A stretch of DNA of 64,000 nt, taken from Sphingomonas sp. AR_OL41 (GTDB taxonomy: Bacteria; Pseudomonadota; Alphaproteobacteria; Sphingomonadales; Sphingomonadaceae). Positions 51,771-61,399 of the stretch are shown here, piece after piece. The notes beneath the pieces are model-generated. The model was not told the origin of the DNA. It did no database searches and was given only the letters and a program-made list of their open reading frames with translations. Both the position numbers and the translations under genes were made by a program. Each line of letters opens with the position of its first letter. Within the stretch, counting starts at the first letter, position 1. The DNA lies in NCBI RefSeq assembly GCF_029911635.1, contig NZ_JARYTI010000006.1, positions 62,001 to 126,000 on the forward strand, given 5' to 3'.

Positions 51771-52877
51771 TCAACGCCCGCGCAGCAGATCGCGAAAGCG
51801 CCGCGGTTGCGAGCGGAGATACTGGTTGGGTGCCGTCACCTGTGCGCCGAGCGCGGCGGCGGCATGCCATGGCCAGCGCGGATCGTAGAGCATGGTCCGG
51901 GCGAGCGCGACGAGATCGGCGTCGCCGGTGGCGATGATCGCCTCGGCCTGTTCGGGCTCGGTGATCAGCCCAACCGCGACAACGGGCATCGTCGTCGCCT
52001 GCTTGACCGCACGTGCCAGCGGCACCTGATAATTCGGCCCGACCGGGATATTCTGGCGCGGATCGAGCCCGCCGCTCGAGACGTGGATGGCGGCGCAACC
52101 GCGGCGTTCCAAGGCTTGCGCGAAAGCGATGGTCTGCTCGACGTCCCAGCCACCATCGACCCAATCGGTCCCCGACACGCGCATCGTCACCGGCCTTTCG
52201 GGCGGGAACGCCGCGCGCACGGCATCGAAGACTTCGAGCGGGAAGCGCATACGGTTCTCGAGGCTGCCGCCATATTCATCCTCGCGGCCGTTCGAGATCG
52301 GCGAGAGAAACTGGTGAAGCAGGTAACCGTGTGCGCCATGGATCTGCACCGCGTCGATTCCGAGCCGTGCCGCACGCCGCGCCGCCGCAGCGAACGCATC
52401 CCGCAGGCCGACAAGATCGTCATCGTTCAACGCATGCGGCGCATGGTCCGTCGCCGCGAAACCCAGCGGCGACGGCGCGACAGTCTGCCAGCCATGCGCC
52501 GCTTCGGGCGCGATCTGAGCGCCGCCCAGCCAGGGCAGATCGGTCGATGCCTTGCGACCGGCATGACCAAGCTGGATTGCTATCGGCATGTCGGAATGGC
52601 GCCTGACGCTGGCGATGACGCCGGCCATCGCGGCTTCGGTGGCGTCGTCGTACAGCCCGACATCGCCATGGCTGATGCGACCCCCCGGCACCACGGCGGT
52701 CGCCTCGATCGTCAGCAGCGCGGCGCCCGACAGAGCGAGGTGGCCGAGATGGATGACGTGCCAGTCGTTCATGCAGCCATCGACCGCCGAATATTGGCAC
52801 ATTGGCGCGATGACGATGCGATTGGCCAGTTCGAGGCCACCGACCATGATCGGCTCGAAAAGCTTGGGTCCGTTCAT
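51771..52877 (-). CDS. Old Yellow Enzyme-family NADH:flavin oxidoreductase (YqjM type)
   Basis: This 368-residue FMN enzyme reduces activated C=C bonds with NAD(P)H. It has the YqjM-type N-terminus FEPIMVGGLELANRIVIAPMCQYSA (the Cys that tunes the flavin), PIAIQLGHAGRKAS, the active-site histidines in QIHGAHGYLLHQFLSP, and a C-terminal DLVALARTMLYDPRWPWHAA. Length matches the family. The upstream zinc-finger gene ends 19 bases before its start, so both are likely one transcript. A stretch of about 235 mostly AT-rich bases lies between its 3' end and the start of the gene at 50440-51534. Confidence 0.92.
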   Translation of the reverse strand: MNGPKLFEPIMVGGLELANRIVIAPMCQYSAVDGCMNDWHVIHLGHLALSGAALLTIEATAVVPGGRISHGDVGLYDDATEAAMAGVIASVRRHSDMPIAIQLGHAGRKASTDLPWLGGAQIAPEAAHGWQTVAPSPLGFAATDHAPHALNDDDLVGLRDAFAAAARRAARLGIDAVQIHGAHGYLLHQFLSPISNGREDEYGGSLENRMRFPLEVFDAVRAAFPPERPVTMRVSGTDWVDGGWDVEQTIAFAQALERRGCAAIHVSSGGLDPRQNIPVGPNYQVPLARAVKQATTMPVVAVGLITEPEQAEAIIATGDADLVALARTMLYDPRWPWHAAAALGAQVTAPNQYLRSQPRRFRDLLRGR

Positions 52878-52896
52878 GATATTTCTGTCTTTCGGC

Positions 52897-53199
52897 TCAA
52901 TAATAGCGCGGGATTGGGCCCCGTTGGGGCGTCTGGTCGGGCAGGTCGATCACCACTTCATCGACATAGCACCATCCCCACCCCTCCGGTGGATCATACC
53001 CCTCGCTAATCGGATGATGCGTCGCATGGAAATGGGCCGTGGCGTGACGATGCGGCGAATCGTCGCAACAGCCGACATGGCCGCAGCTGCGACACAGGCG
53101 CAGGTGCAGCCAGGCACTGCCGATCCTGAGGCATTCCTCGCAACCGCGGGCGCTCGGAGTCACATGCGTGATCGTGCTGCTGTGGCGACAACTGGTCAT
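52897..53199 (-). CDS. UBP-type zinc-finger protein
   Basis: This 100-residue protein is a free-standing zf-UBP domain: CEECLRIGSAWLHLRLCRSCGHVGCCDDSPHRHATAHFHATHHPI followed by GWGWCYVDEVVIDLP. The Cys/His pattern binds three zinc ions, as in ubiquitin-specific proteases, where the domain recognises a free C-terminal Gly-Gly. Bacterial copies occur next to redox enzymes, and their partner is unknown. GGGAGG precedes the ATG at 53199; the frame runs on to 53604 but with no family match. It starts the operon with the Old Yellow Enzyme. Confidence 0.85.
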   Translation of the reverse strand: MTSCRHSSTITHVTPSARGCEECLRIGSAWLHLRLCRSCGHVGCCDDSPHRHATAHFHATHHPISEGYDPPEGWGWCYVDEVVIDLPDQTPQRGPIPRYY

Positions 53200-53422
53200 A
53201 TATCCTCCCGTATAAATCGCTCGGTCCGACCGAAGGCCATGGTCGTGAAACCCTGCCTCGGTAGATCGCCGCCCAACGACCGAACATGGCTGACGATCCG
53301 GGCAAGACAAGGTAATTCGGGATCGGCATTTTTTGCGCGTGGAGCGGCGTCGTTCCACGCTTTCGGGCGTTACGAAATGCCACCGCACCTCATGCGCGGG
53401 GCGAGAGAGCGAGGATCCGTCC

Positions 53423-55720
53423 GTGAGCGATAGCGACGATCTTCCCCATGCACCCGGACCAGCGGGCGGTTGGGGGTCACTGAAGGGCATTGCTGAGATT
53501 TTCGGCGAGACATGGTCGACGCCGTCGGCGCTGGCGGGGCTGCGCAAGTTGAACAAGCCCAAGGGGGTGATGTGCGTCTCATGCGCCTGGCCGAAGCCCG
53601 CCAACTATTCCGCCTTCGAGTTCTGCGAGAATGGCGCAAAGGCCACCCTGTGGGAATCGACCTCGGATCGGTGCACGCCCGAATTCTGGGATCAGGAACG
53701 GCATAGTGTCACCGCGTTGCGCGAATGGCGCGATCACGATCTCGAGATGACGGGGCGGCTGACGCACCCGTTGCGTTTCAACCACGCAACGGATCGCTAC
53801 GAGGCGGTCGGCTGGGATGAGGCGCTCGCCGACATCGGCACACGGTTGCGCGCGATCGCGCCCGATCAGGCCGTCTTCTACGCGTCGGGCCATGCCGGGC
53901 TCGAAGCATCCTATCTCTATGCGCTGCTGGCGCGCGCGTTCGGCACCAACAATCTGCCGCAAAGCTCCAACATGTGTCACGAGACCACCTCGGTCGGGCT
54001 GACCAAGGTGATCGGATCGCCGGTGGGAACGGTGGTATGGGAAGACCTCGAACAGGCCGACGCCTTCTTCTTCTTCGGCCAGAACCCGGGCACCAACAGC
54101 CCCCGCTTCCTGCACCCGCTCAAGGCGTGCAAGGACCGCGGCGGCAAGATCGTGACCTTCAATCCGATGATCGAACAGGGGCTGGTGTCGTTCGTCGACC
54201 CGCAAAGCCCGGCGGCGATGCTGACCGGCACCGCAACCACGATCTCGGACCAATATCACCAGCTGAAGGCCGGCGGCGACATCGCCGCGATTCTCGGCCT
54301 GTGCAAATGCGTGGTCGAGGCCGACGATGCCGCACATGCGGCCGGCACGGCGACGGTGATCGACCATGCCTTCATCGCGCAGCACACCACCGGTTTCGAC
54401 TCGTTCATCGCCCGCTGCAGCGCCGCCGACTGGGCCGAGATCGAGCAGGAAAGCGGCCTGACGCAGGAGGCGCTGCGCGCGGCGGCGCAGGTCTATATCG
54501 AAGCGGAGCGGGTGATCGGCGTCTATGGCATGGGCCTGACGCAACACGCGCACGGCGCCCTCAACATCGCGATGTTGGTCAATCTGCTGTTGCTGCGCGG
54601 CAATATCGGCAGGCCGGGCGCCGGCTGCTGCCCCGTGCGTGGGCACAGCAATGTGCAGGGCCAGCGCACCGTGGGCATTGCCGAGAAGGTGCACCTCATC
54701 CCGGTCGATCGGATCAAGGCGCTGTTCGACGTCGAGACGCCGCCCGAGGACGGTATGGCGATCGTCGCGGCGGTCGAAGCGCTGATCGCGGGCAAGGTGC
54801 GCGCGTTCGTCTCTCTCGGCGGCAACCTGCTGCGCGCAGTGCCCGACCAGAAGCTGATGGAAACGGCCTGGGCGGCGCAGGAGCTGACGGTGATGGTCTC
54901 GACCAAGCTCAACCGCAGCCACCTGTTTCCCGGCAAGACCGCCTATATCCTCCCCTGCCTCAGCCGCATGGAGGAAGACCGCCAGGCGGGCGGCGTGCAG
55001 ACGATCACCTCGGAAGACAGCTTCTCGATGATCAACGGCTCGATCGGCTTCCGGAAGCCGGCGTCGGAACATCTGCGCAGCGAGCTGGCGATCGTCACGG
55101 GCATCGCCAAGGCGGCGCTGGCGCCATCGGACAAGCTGAAATGGGACGCATGGACCGCCGACTACGGACTGGTCCGCGATCTGATCGAGCAGACCTATCC
55201 CGATGATTTCCGCGACTATAACGCGCGGATGTACACGCCGGGCGGCTTTTATCGCGGTAACGGCGCGCATGAGCGGATCTGGAAGACCGAGAGCGGCAAG
55301 GCTGCCTTCACCACACCCGGCGAACTCAATTCGCTCGGCTTTGGCGACGCGCCGGGCCGGTTCCGGCTGATGACAATCAGGTCAAACGATCAGTTCAACA
55401 CGACGATCTACGGCTATTCCGACCGCTTCCACGGGATCGAAGGGACGCGCGACGTTGTGCTGATGAACCCGGACGACATCGAAGCGGCGGGGCTGCGCGA
55501 CGGCGAGCAGGTGCGCCTGGTTACCGATGTCGACGATGGCGTCGACCGGCAGCTCGGCGGCCTGACGCTCACCGCCTACAAGCTGCCGCGCGGGACGATC
55601 GCTGGCTATTATCCCGAGTGCAACGTGCTGGTGCCGCTGTCGCTGCACGACACGTTGTCGGGCACGCCGGCGTCGAAATCGATCCCGGTGCGGGTCGAAG
55701 CGGAAGGTGCCGGGCAGTAG
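53423..55720 (+). CDS. YdeP/FdhF-type molybdopterin oxidoreductase
   Basis: This 765-residue protein belongs to the formate-dehydrogenase-like family of bis-MGD molybdoenzymes, YdeP type. Segments include GVMCVSCAWPKPAN near the N-terminus, FGTNNLPQSSNMCHETTSVGL (Mo-binding region), FFFFGQNPGTNSPRFLHPLK, and GNIGRPGAGCCPVRGHSNVQG. The C-terminal pterin domain has YGYSDRFHGIEGTRDVVLMNPDD and PECNVLVPL. Length matches YdeP. The true substrate of the type is uncertain; E. coli YdeP is linked to acid resistance. The start is GTG at 53423, preceded by GAGAGCGAGGATCC. It is divergent from the zf-UBP gene. Confidence 0.88.
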   Translation: MSDSDDLPHAPGPAGGWGSLKGIAEIFGETWSTPSALAGLRKLNKPKGVMCVSCAWPKPANYSAFEFCENGAKATLWESTSDRCTPEFWDQERHSVTALREWRDHDLEMTGRLTHPLRFNHATDRYEAVGWDEALADIGTRLRAIAPDQAVFYASGHAGLEASYLYALLARAFGTNNLPQSSNMCHETTSVGLTKVIGSPVGTVVWEDLEQADAFFFFGQNPGTNSPRFLHPLKACKDRGGKIVTFNPMIEQGLVSFVDPQSPAAMLTGTATTISDQYHQLKAGGDIAAILGLCKCVVEADDAAHAAGTATVIDHAFIAQHTTGFDSFIARCSAADWAEIEQESGLTQEALRAAAQVYIEAERVIGVYGMGLTQHAHGALNIAMLVNLLLLRGNIGRPGAGCCPVRGHSNVQGQRTVGIAEKVHLIPVDRIKALFDVETPPEDGMAIVAAVEALIAGKVRAFVSLGGNLLRAVPDQKLMETAWAAQELTVMVSTKLNRSHLFPGKTAYILPCLSRMEEDRQAGGVQTITSEDSFSMINGSIGFRKPASEHLRSELAIVTGIAKAALAPSDKLKWDAWTADYGLVRDLIEQTYPDDFRDYNARMYTPGGFYRGNGAHERIWKTESGKAAFTTPGELNSLGFGDAPGRFRLMTIRSNDQFNTTIYGYSDRFHGIEGTRDVVLMNPDDIEAAGLRDGEQVRLVTDVDDGVDRQLGGLTLTAYKLPRGTIAGYYPECNVLVPLSLHDTLSGTPASKSIPVRVEAEGAGQ

Positions 55721-55729
55721 GCGCGCGGC

Positions 55730-57784
55730 CTAGCCGCCCAGCCCCGCCAGCATTCCCGGGGTGAGCACCTGCGGCAACACCTGCGGCTCGGCGGCACCCG
55801 GCGCGTAATAGAGATAGAGCGGCACGCCGGCACGGTTGTGCGCCTCGATGAAGCGACCGAGCGCGGCGTCGCCATTGGTCCAGTCGCCGACCAGCACCGC
55901 GACCTTGTGCTGGGCAAAGGCAGCGCGGGTCGCGTCGGTCTCGATCGCGGCCTTTTCGTTGACCTTGCAGGTCAGGCACCAGTCGGCGGTGAAATAGGCG
56001 AAGACCGGCCGCCCCTGCGCGCGCAACGCGGCGAGCCGCGCCTCGCTGAAGGCTTCGGCGCCCTCGACCTGCGCCGTGGCCGTCGCCGGACGATGGGTGC
56101 GCGACATGACCGCGACGCCCCATATCGTGATGCCGGCGAGCAGCACCAGCGTGACCGTGCCGAAGCCGAGGCCGCGCTTCTGTCGTCGCCCCGCCGCCCA
56201 CAGCATTAGCGCCAGGCCGAGCGCAGCACAGAGGCCGAGCGTCATCCCATCGACGCCGGTCTGGCGTCCCAGAACCCAGGCGAGCGCCAGCGCGGTGAGC
56301 CACATCGGGATCGACAGCCAGCGGCGGAAATGCTCCATCCACGCGCCGGGTCTCGGCAGGCGCTTGCGCAGCGCAGGCACGAAGCCGATCGCAAGGAACG
56401 GCAGTGCGAGCCCGATGCCGAGCCCGGCGAACACCGCCAGTGCTGCCGGCCAGGGCAGCACCAGCGCCGCGCCGAGCGCCGCGCCCATGAACGGGCCGGT
56501 GCATGGCGTCGCGATGAAGGCGGCGAGCGCGCCGGTGGCGAACGCCCCGCCCGCCCCGCCCTTGCTGTTGACGAAGCCCGGGGTCGGGATCTCGAACAAC
56601 CCGCCAAGGTTGAGCGACAGCGCCACCGTCAACAGCAGCAGCACGATGACGACGCGTGCGTCCTGCAGCTGGAACGCCCAGCCGACCGCGCTGCCGCCGG
56701 CGCGCAGGCCGAGGATCGCACCGCCGAGCGCGAGGCAGACCGCGACGACGCCGGCGGTATAGGCCAATGCCTCGTGCCGCGCCTGGCGCTCGTCGAGATG
56801 GCCGCGCGCGAGGCTCAGCGCCTTGAGGCTGAGGATCGGGAAGACGCACGGCATGATGTTGAGGATCAGGCCACCAAGGAGCGCCCCCGCCAGCGCGATC
56901 AGCGTCGCCGACCAGACGCCGCGGGCGGGCGATGTCGCTGCGGAGGCCACTGACGCCGCAACCGAACCGGCCGTCGCGCTGATCGCCAGCGCCTGCCCTG
57001 CCCCAACACGCAACACGCCCGCAAGCGGCCCGGTCGCGCCGGCGCCGCCGGCCTTGGTCTCGACCACCAGCCGGTCGCCGTCGCGCGTTACGGTCTGCGG
57101 CGCGGCATAGTCGACGAGGCCGGTGGTGACGGGGAAGAAGTAGCCCTGATCGAGCGGCGCCGATGCCGGATAGGGAATGGCGATACGGAGCTTGCCGCCG
57201 CTCGCCTGGAAGGTCGCGGCGCCGCCGAGAGGGCGCGGCAAGGCGCGGCGCCAGCCGTCGAAGCGCGTCCGCGTCGCCGGATCGATCGCGCCGTTGCCGA
57301 CCGTCAGCGCGAGCGTCAGATCGGCCTGTTCGGGCACGCACACTTCGCGCGTGCAGACGAGATACTGTGCGTGAAGCTTGATCGGAAGCGCGGTGCCCAT
57401 CGCGAGCCCGGCCGGAATCTTGAGCGTGACGAGCGGTGCATAGGGCGTTTCGAACACATAGTTCATCAATCCGGCGATCAGCAGCGTGCCGGGCATCGGA
57501 TAGCGCGGCGGCGAGATGGTCGCGCCCGCCGGCAGTTTCCAGTCGAGCTTGGCCGGGAAGCCGGCATCGCCGGGGTTTTCCCAATAGCCGTGCCAGCCGG
57601 GCTGCGGCGTGGTGTCGAGTGCGAGCGTCACTTCGCTGCCGGCGGCTGGCTGTGTGGTCTCGGCGACGAGGCGGATCGCGAGATGCGGGCCGGGATCGTT
57701 GGGCGATGGCTCGGCGGCGCCTGCCGCGCCGGCCCAGGCCAGCAGGCCCAGCATCGTCATGATCACGTAACCGAAGGCGCGCAT
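55730..57784 (-). CDS. dsbD: Thiol:disulfide interchange protein DsbD
   Basis: DsbD carries electrons from cytoplasmic thioredoxin across the inner membrane to periplasmic reductants. The 684-residue protein has a signal peptide, an N-terminal domain with YLVCTREVCVPEQA, eight-helix membrane domain with GGLILNIMPCVFPILSLKALS and AAFIATPCTGPFMGAALG (the two membrane cysteines), and a C-terminal thioredoxin domain (FAYFTADWCLTCKVNEKAAI, CxxC). I chose ATG 57784, which has AAGGA six bases upstream, over a longer start at 57838 that would overlap the divergent promoter region. It is divergent from the phosphatase gene. Confidence 0.93.
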   Translation of the reverse strand: MRAFGYVIMTMLGLLAWAGAAGAAEPSPNDPGPHLAIRLVAETTQPAAGSEVTLALDTTPQPGWHGYWENPGDAGFPAKLDWKLPAGATISPPRYPMPGTLLIAGLMNYVFETPYAPLVTLKIPAGLAMGTALPIKLHAQYLVCTREVCVPEQADLTLALTVGNGAIDPATRTRFDGWRRALPRPLGGAATFQASGGKLRIAIPYPASAPLDQGYFFPVTTGLVDYAAPQTVTRDGDRLVVETKAGGAGATGPLAGVLRVGAGQALAISATAGSVAASVASAATSPARGVWSATLIALAGALLGGLILNIMPCVFPILSLKALSLARGHLDERQARHEALAYTAGVVAVCLALGGAILGLRAGGSAVGWAFQLQDARVVIVLLLLTVALSLNLGGLFEIPTPGFVNSKGGAGGAFATGALAAFIATPCTGPFMGAALGAALVLPWPAALAVFAGLGIGLALPFLAIGFVPALRKRLPRPGAWMEHFRRWLSIPMWLTALALAWVLGRQTGVDGMTLGLCAALGLALMLWAAGRRQKRGLGFGTVTLVLLAGITIWGVAVMSRTHRPATATAQVEGAEAFSEARLAALRAQGRPVFAYFTADWCLTCKVNEKAAIETDATRAAFAQHKVAVLVGDWTNGDAALGRFIEAHNRAGVPLYLYYAPGAAEPQVLPQVLTPGMLAGLGG

Positions 57785-57864
57785 CGCTGATCCTTGCCGC
57801 AACAAACAGGCTTGCCCATAGCGGGCGATCGCCGCCAATGCACCCGATCACCCGAGGACATAAG

Positions 57865-59496
57865 ATGAAACGTCTCGCTTCGCTCGCCGCCCTTGCCGCC
57901 GCACTGGTTTCCGCACCGATCGAAGCGCAGAAGGCACCGCCGCCCGCCGCGGCACCCAAGCTGCTCGTGGTCGTATCGGTCGACCAGTTCTCGGCCGACC
58001 TGTTCGCCGAATATCGCAACCATGCCACCGGCGGCTTCGCGCGGCTGCTCAAGGGCGCGGTGTTCCCGCACGGCTATCAGAGCCATGCCGCGACCGAGAC
58101 CTGCCCGGGCCATTCGACGATCCTGACCGGGTTTCGCCCCGAGCATACCGGGATCATCGCCAACAACTGGGTCGACCAGCGCGTCGCGCGCGCCGACAAG
58201 ACGGTCTATTGCGCCGAGGACGAGAGCGTGCCCGGCATGACCTCGCAGAACTACACCGTGTCCGACAAGCATCTGCGCGTGCCGACGCTCGGCGAGCGGA
58301 TGAAGATGGCCAACGCCGCGACGCGCGTCGTCTCGGTCGCGGGCAAGGACCGGGCGGCGGTGATGATGGGCGGGCACAAGGTCGACGAGCTGTGGTGGTG
58401 GGACGGCAAGGCCTTCGTCTCCTATGCCGGCCGCGCAACGCCGCCAGTGGTGACGCGCGCCAACGCCGCGACCGCAGCGTTGATCGCGCAGGCCCAGCCC
58501 GCGCTCGACACGCCGGCCTGGTGCCTGTCGCACGACAAGGCGGTCCCGCTGGCCGATGGCAAGTCGGTCGGCACGGGCCATTTCGAGCGGACGGCGGGCG
58601 ACGCCAAGGCGTTCCGCGCGTCGCCCGCGTTCGACGCCGCGATCGTCGCGCTGGCGGCGGGGCTGGTCCAGGACATGAAGCTCGGCCAGGGCAAGACCAC
58701 CGACATCATCTCGATCGGTGCCTCGGCGACCGATTATGTCGGCCACAGCTACGGCACCGAGGGCGCCGAGATGTGCATCCAGCTGTCGCAGCTCGACACG
58801 ACGCTGGGCAAGTTCTTCGGCGTGCTCGACCGGACCGGCGTCGACTATGAGGTGGTGCTGACCGCCGACCATGGCGGCAACGACCTGCCCGAGCGCGAGG
58901 TGACGAGCGGCATCCCCGAGGCGCAGCGCGTCGATCTCGCACTGGCACCGGCGGTGATGGGCAAGGCGATCGCCGCCAAGCTCGGCATCACCGGCGCGAC
59001 GCTGCGCGGCGACATCCCCAATGGCGATGTCTGGCTCGACGCCGCGCTGACCCCGGCGCAGCGCAGCATGGTGCTCGATGCCGCGGTCGCGGCCTATAGT
59101 GCGCACCCGCAGGTCGCCGCGGTGTTCACCGCCGCGCAGATCCGCGCCTCGGCCGAGCCGAGCGGGCCGCCGGAAGGCTGGACGCTGCTGCAAAAGGCGC
59201 GCGCCTCGTATGACGCGGAGCGCTCGGGCGACCTGCTCGTCTTCCTCAAGCCGCGCGTGACGGCGATCCCCGATGCGCTGCACGGCTATGTCGCGACGCA
59301 TGGCAGCCCGTGGGACTATGACCGCCGCGTGCCGATCCTGTTCTGGCGAAAGGGCATGGCCGGCTTCGAGCACCCCGCCGGGATCGAGACGGTCGACATC
59401 GCCCCGACGCTCGCCGCGCAGATCGGGCTCGCGCTGCCCAAGCTCGACGGCACATGCCGCGATCTCGGCGCCGGCCAGGGCGCGCCCTGCCGCTGA
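57865..59496 (+). CDS. Alkaline phosphatase of the SPAP/PafA type
   Basis: This 543-residue exported enzyme (signal MKRLASLAALAAALVSAPIEAQ) hydrolyses phosphate monoesters using a threonine nucleophile. It has VVVSVDQFSADLF (metal Asp), SHAATETCPGHSTILTGFRPEHTG with the nucleophile Thr, GASATDYVGHSYG (Asp and His ligands), VLTADHGGNDLPER (Asp, His) and a late RRVPILFWRKG segment. These match the Sphingomonas alkaline phosphatase SPAP. The start at 57865 is preceded by GAGGACATAAG. It is likely involved in phosphate acquisition, but no Pho box was looked for in detail. It is divergent from dsbD. Confidence 0.92.
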   Translation: MKRLASLAALAAALVSAPIEAQKAPPPAAAPKLLVVVSVDQFSADLFAEYRNHATGGFARLLKGAVFPHGYQSHAATETCPGHSTILTGFRPEHTGIIANNWVDQRVARADKTVYCAEDESVPGMTSQNYTVSDKHLRVPTLGERMKMANAATRVVSVAGKDRAAVMMGGHKVDELWWWDGKAFVSYAGRATPPVVTRANAATAALIAQAQPALDTPAWCLSHDKAVPLADGKSVGTGHFERTAGDAKAFRASPAFDAAIVALAAGLVQDMKLGQGKTTDIISIGASATDYVGHSYGTEGAEMCIQLSQLDTTLGKFFGVLDRTGVDYEVVLTADHGGNDLPEREVTSGIPEAQRVDLALAPAVMGKAIAAKLGITGATLRGDIPNGDVWLDAALTPAQRSMVLDAAVAAYSAHPQVAAVFTAAQIRASAEPSGPPEGWTLLQKARASYDAERSGDLLVFLKPRVTAIPDALHGYVATHGSPWDYDRRVPILFWRKGMAGFEHPAGIETVDIAPTLAAQIGLALPKLDGTCRDLGAGQGAPCR

Positions 59497-59569
59497 GCAA
59501 GGGCTGCAACATTTCGACATCGTGCGGTAACGCGCGGCTCCGATCGCGACGTCGCGAAAGGACAGTGCG

Positions 59570-59755
59570 ATGCGATCGAGACGATCACCGACCCAACAAC
59601 AATCGGGCTGCGCGATCGGCCAGCATCGCCCCTATCGCGTGATCAGCGAGCCGGGCACACCCGAGGTCGAACGCGCGATCTGCCGCGATTGCGGATCGGA
59701 TCTGCTGCGCACGCGCGCGACGCGGCGGTGGTTGTTCTCGGGAATGCTCGGATAG
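59570..59755 (+). CDS. Small possible zinc-ribbon protein
   Basis: A 61-residue basic protein with one CxxC pair (ICRDCGSDLLRTRATRR) and an upstream single Cys (SGCAIGQ). It could bind zinc as half a ribbon or by pairing. AAAGGA lies eight bases before the ATG. I recognise no family. It sits between the phosphatase and the convergent beta-helix gene. Confidence 0.55.
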   Translation: MRSRRSPTQQQSGCAIGQHRPYRVISEPGTPEVERAICRDCGSDLLRTRATRRWLFSGMLG

Positions 59756-59774
59756 CGCCCGCCCGGGCGCTGCC

Positions 59775-60707
59775 TCAGCGCGTCTCGAAGGGGCGGATGC
59801 CGGCACCGAGGCGGTTGGCGCCAAGCGCCAGCCGTTCATGGCTATAGTCGGCGAGGAAGGCGGGGCTGCGCGATTCGCCCGGTGCGAGGCTGGCGACATT
59901 GCCTTCGACGCGCAACCCGGCGGCCGGGTAGGTCTTGCGCTCGGCGGCGACGACGATGAACGCCGTCCAGTTCTCCTTGTCGCGACCCTGAACGAAAGTG
60001 TTGCCCGAGATCAGCCCGGTACCGCCCTCGGGTAGATCGATCATATAGTTGGTCTTGTGCCCGGCGGTATCGTCAAAGCTGTTGTCGGTGATGGTGGCAT
60101 GCGGCACGCGCAGCTTGACATAATGGCCACCGGAGCCGCGCTCGAAACGCGAATTGGTGATCGTCACCGAGCCCTGATTGGCGAGGTAGATGGCGTGCGC
60201 GCAGTCGGGCGTCTGGTCACACTGGCCGAGACCGGAAAAGGTCGAATGGTCGATCGTGATGCGCTGGCCCGTCGGCTCGCCGCCGAGGATACCTTCCTGG
60301 CTGTCGAGGAACATCGCGTTGCGCACCACCAGTTCGCCCATCTCGGTGCGGATGCCGGCACCATTGCCGTCAGCCACCTGGATGCCGCGGAACACCAGGC
60401 CGTCGATCGCCGCGCGCTGCCCGCGCAGTACGAACGCCGCCTTGCCCTCGCACGCCGTGCCCTCGAAGATCGCCGTGCCGGGCGTCACCGCCTTGAAAGT
60501 GATGTCGCCGCCCTGCTGCACGGTGCACTGATGATAGACGCCGGGCGCGATCATGATCGTCGCCTTGCCCATCCGCACCGACTGCACCGCGTCATTGACC
60601 GTGGCGAACCCCTCCCCGGTCTCGGCGATGGTGAACGGTGCGCGCTGCTGCTGCGCGGCGGCGGGTGCGGCGAGCGCGAGGGCGATGAGCGGGAGGGTAC
60701 GGCGCAT
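59775..60707 (-). CDS. Exported right-handed parallel beta-helix protein
   Basis: This 310-residue protein has a signal peptide (MRRTLPLIALALAAPAAAQQ). The body is built of repeated beta-helix turns: ATIMIAPGVYHQCTVQQGG, ITFKAVTPGTAIFEGT, QRITIDHSTFSGLG, SVTITNSRFERGSG, HATITDNSFDDTAG, GLISGNTFVQG. The layout resembles pectate-lyase/NosD-like carbohydrate-acting proteins, but no catalytic set is recognisable, so the function is unknown. It is a single-gene unit. Confidence 0.8.
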   Translation of the reverse strand: MRRTLPLIALALAAPAAAQQQRAPFTIAETGEGFATVNDAVQSVRMGKATIMIAPGVYHQCTVQQGGDITFKAVTPGTAIFEGTACEGKAAFVLRGQRAAIDGLVFRGIQVADGNGAGIRTEMGELVVRNAMFLDSQEGILGGEPTGQRITIDHSTFSGLGQCDQTPDCAHAIYLANQGSVTITNSRFERGSGGHYVKLRVPHATITDNSFDDTAGHKTNYMIDLPEGGTGLISGNTFVQGRDKENWTAFIVVAAERKTYPAAGLRVEGNVASLAPGESRSPAFLADYSHERLALGANRLGAGIRPFETR

Positions 60708-60869
60708 AAGACGGTTCCTTTGCCCCTGCCTGCGCGCATGGAGCCGAAAAGGGGAAGGCGCGAAGACGGTTAATCGCGCGGCCCGGCGTCTCAGGGGCTT
60801 AGCCGTGGCGCCCCTTGTCCCGTTCCGGTGCGCGTGGGCGCCGCTTTAACAGGCCGCCCCGACGATCAC

Positions 60870-60936
60870 TTTCCACAATGGAAAATTATCACTTGACGAC
60901 TCGGAAAGCGACCGCCATAACTTTCCATATTGGAAA
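60870..60936 (+). promoter_or_regulatory. Promoter with two identical TTTCCA-N3-TGGAAA operators
   Basis: TTTCCACAATGGAAA (60870-60884) and TTTCCATATTGGAAA (60922-60936) are perfect palindromes with identical arms. Between them lies TTGACG (60893-60898) and, 17 bases on, CATAAC (60916-60921), a good sigma-70-like pair. The second operator directly follows the -10, so it would block transcription. The winged-helix regulator encoded two genes on is the likely binder, giving negative autoregulation. Confidence 0.75.
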
Positions 60937-60949
60937 CTGGAGAAACGTC

Positions 60950-61399
60950 ATGCAGCCCTCTTCCACCGAAGCCGCCGAAGCGCTGGCCGCGATGCGCGCG
61001 TCGCAGGCGCGGCTCGCACTCGCCGCCGATTGCCCGCCGCAGCGCCATTTCGCCTTTGCCGTGCTGATGGGCGGGCTCGTCGCGACACCGGCGCTGCCGT
61101 CCTTCTATGCCTTGCTGACGGAAGGCGTGCTGCTGATCGGCGTTGCGCTCGTGGTGCGTTGGGATCGGCGGCGGACGGGGATGTTCATCAACGGCTATCG
61201 CGCCGGGCGGACGCGACCGCTCACCTTCCTGATGCTGGCGATCATTCTCGCGCTGTATTTCGGCGGCATGACGCTGGTGCGCTATCGCGGCCTGTGGTGG
61301 GGGCCATTGGCGACCGGCGCAGTCGCTACGATCATCGGCTATTATGCCAGCATCCTGTGGCAGCGCGTTTTCAGCCGCGAGATGGGGCTGACCGCGTGA
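60950..61399 (+). CDS. Small membrane protein co-transcribed with a winged-helix regulator
   Basis: This 149-residue protein has about four hydrophobic segments (FAVLMGGLVATPALPSFYALL, EGVLLIGVALVVRW, FLMLAIILALYFGGMTLV, WGPLATGAVATIIGYYASI) after a 25-residue cytoplasmic N-terminus. No named family is recognised. The ATG at 60950 is 13 bases after the second operator, with GGAG before it. It overlaps the regulator gene by GTGA. A membrane protein controlled by, and perhaps signalling to, its co-encoded regulator is a plausible reading. Confidence 0.75.
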   Translation: MQPSSTEAAEALAAMRASQARLALAADCPPQRHFAFAVLMGGLVATPALPSFYALLTEGVLLIGVALVVRWDRRRTGMFINGYRAGRTRPLTFLMLAIILALYFGGMTLVRYRGLWWGPLATGAVATIIGYYASILWQRVFSREMGLTA

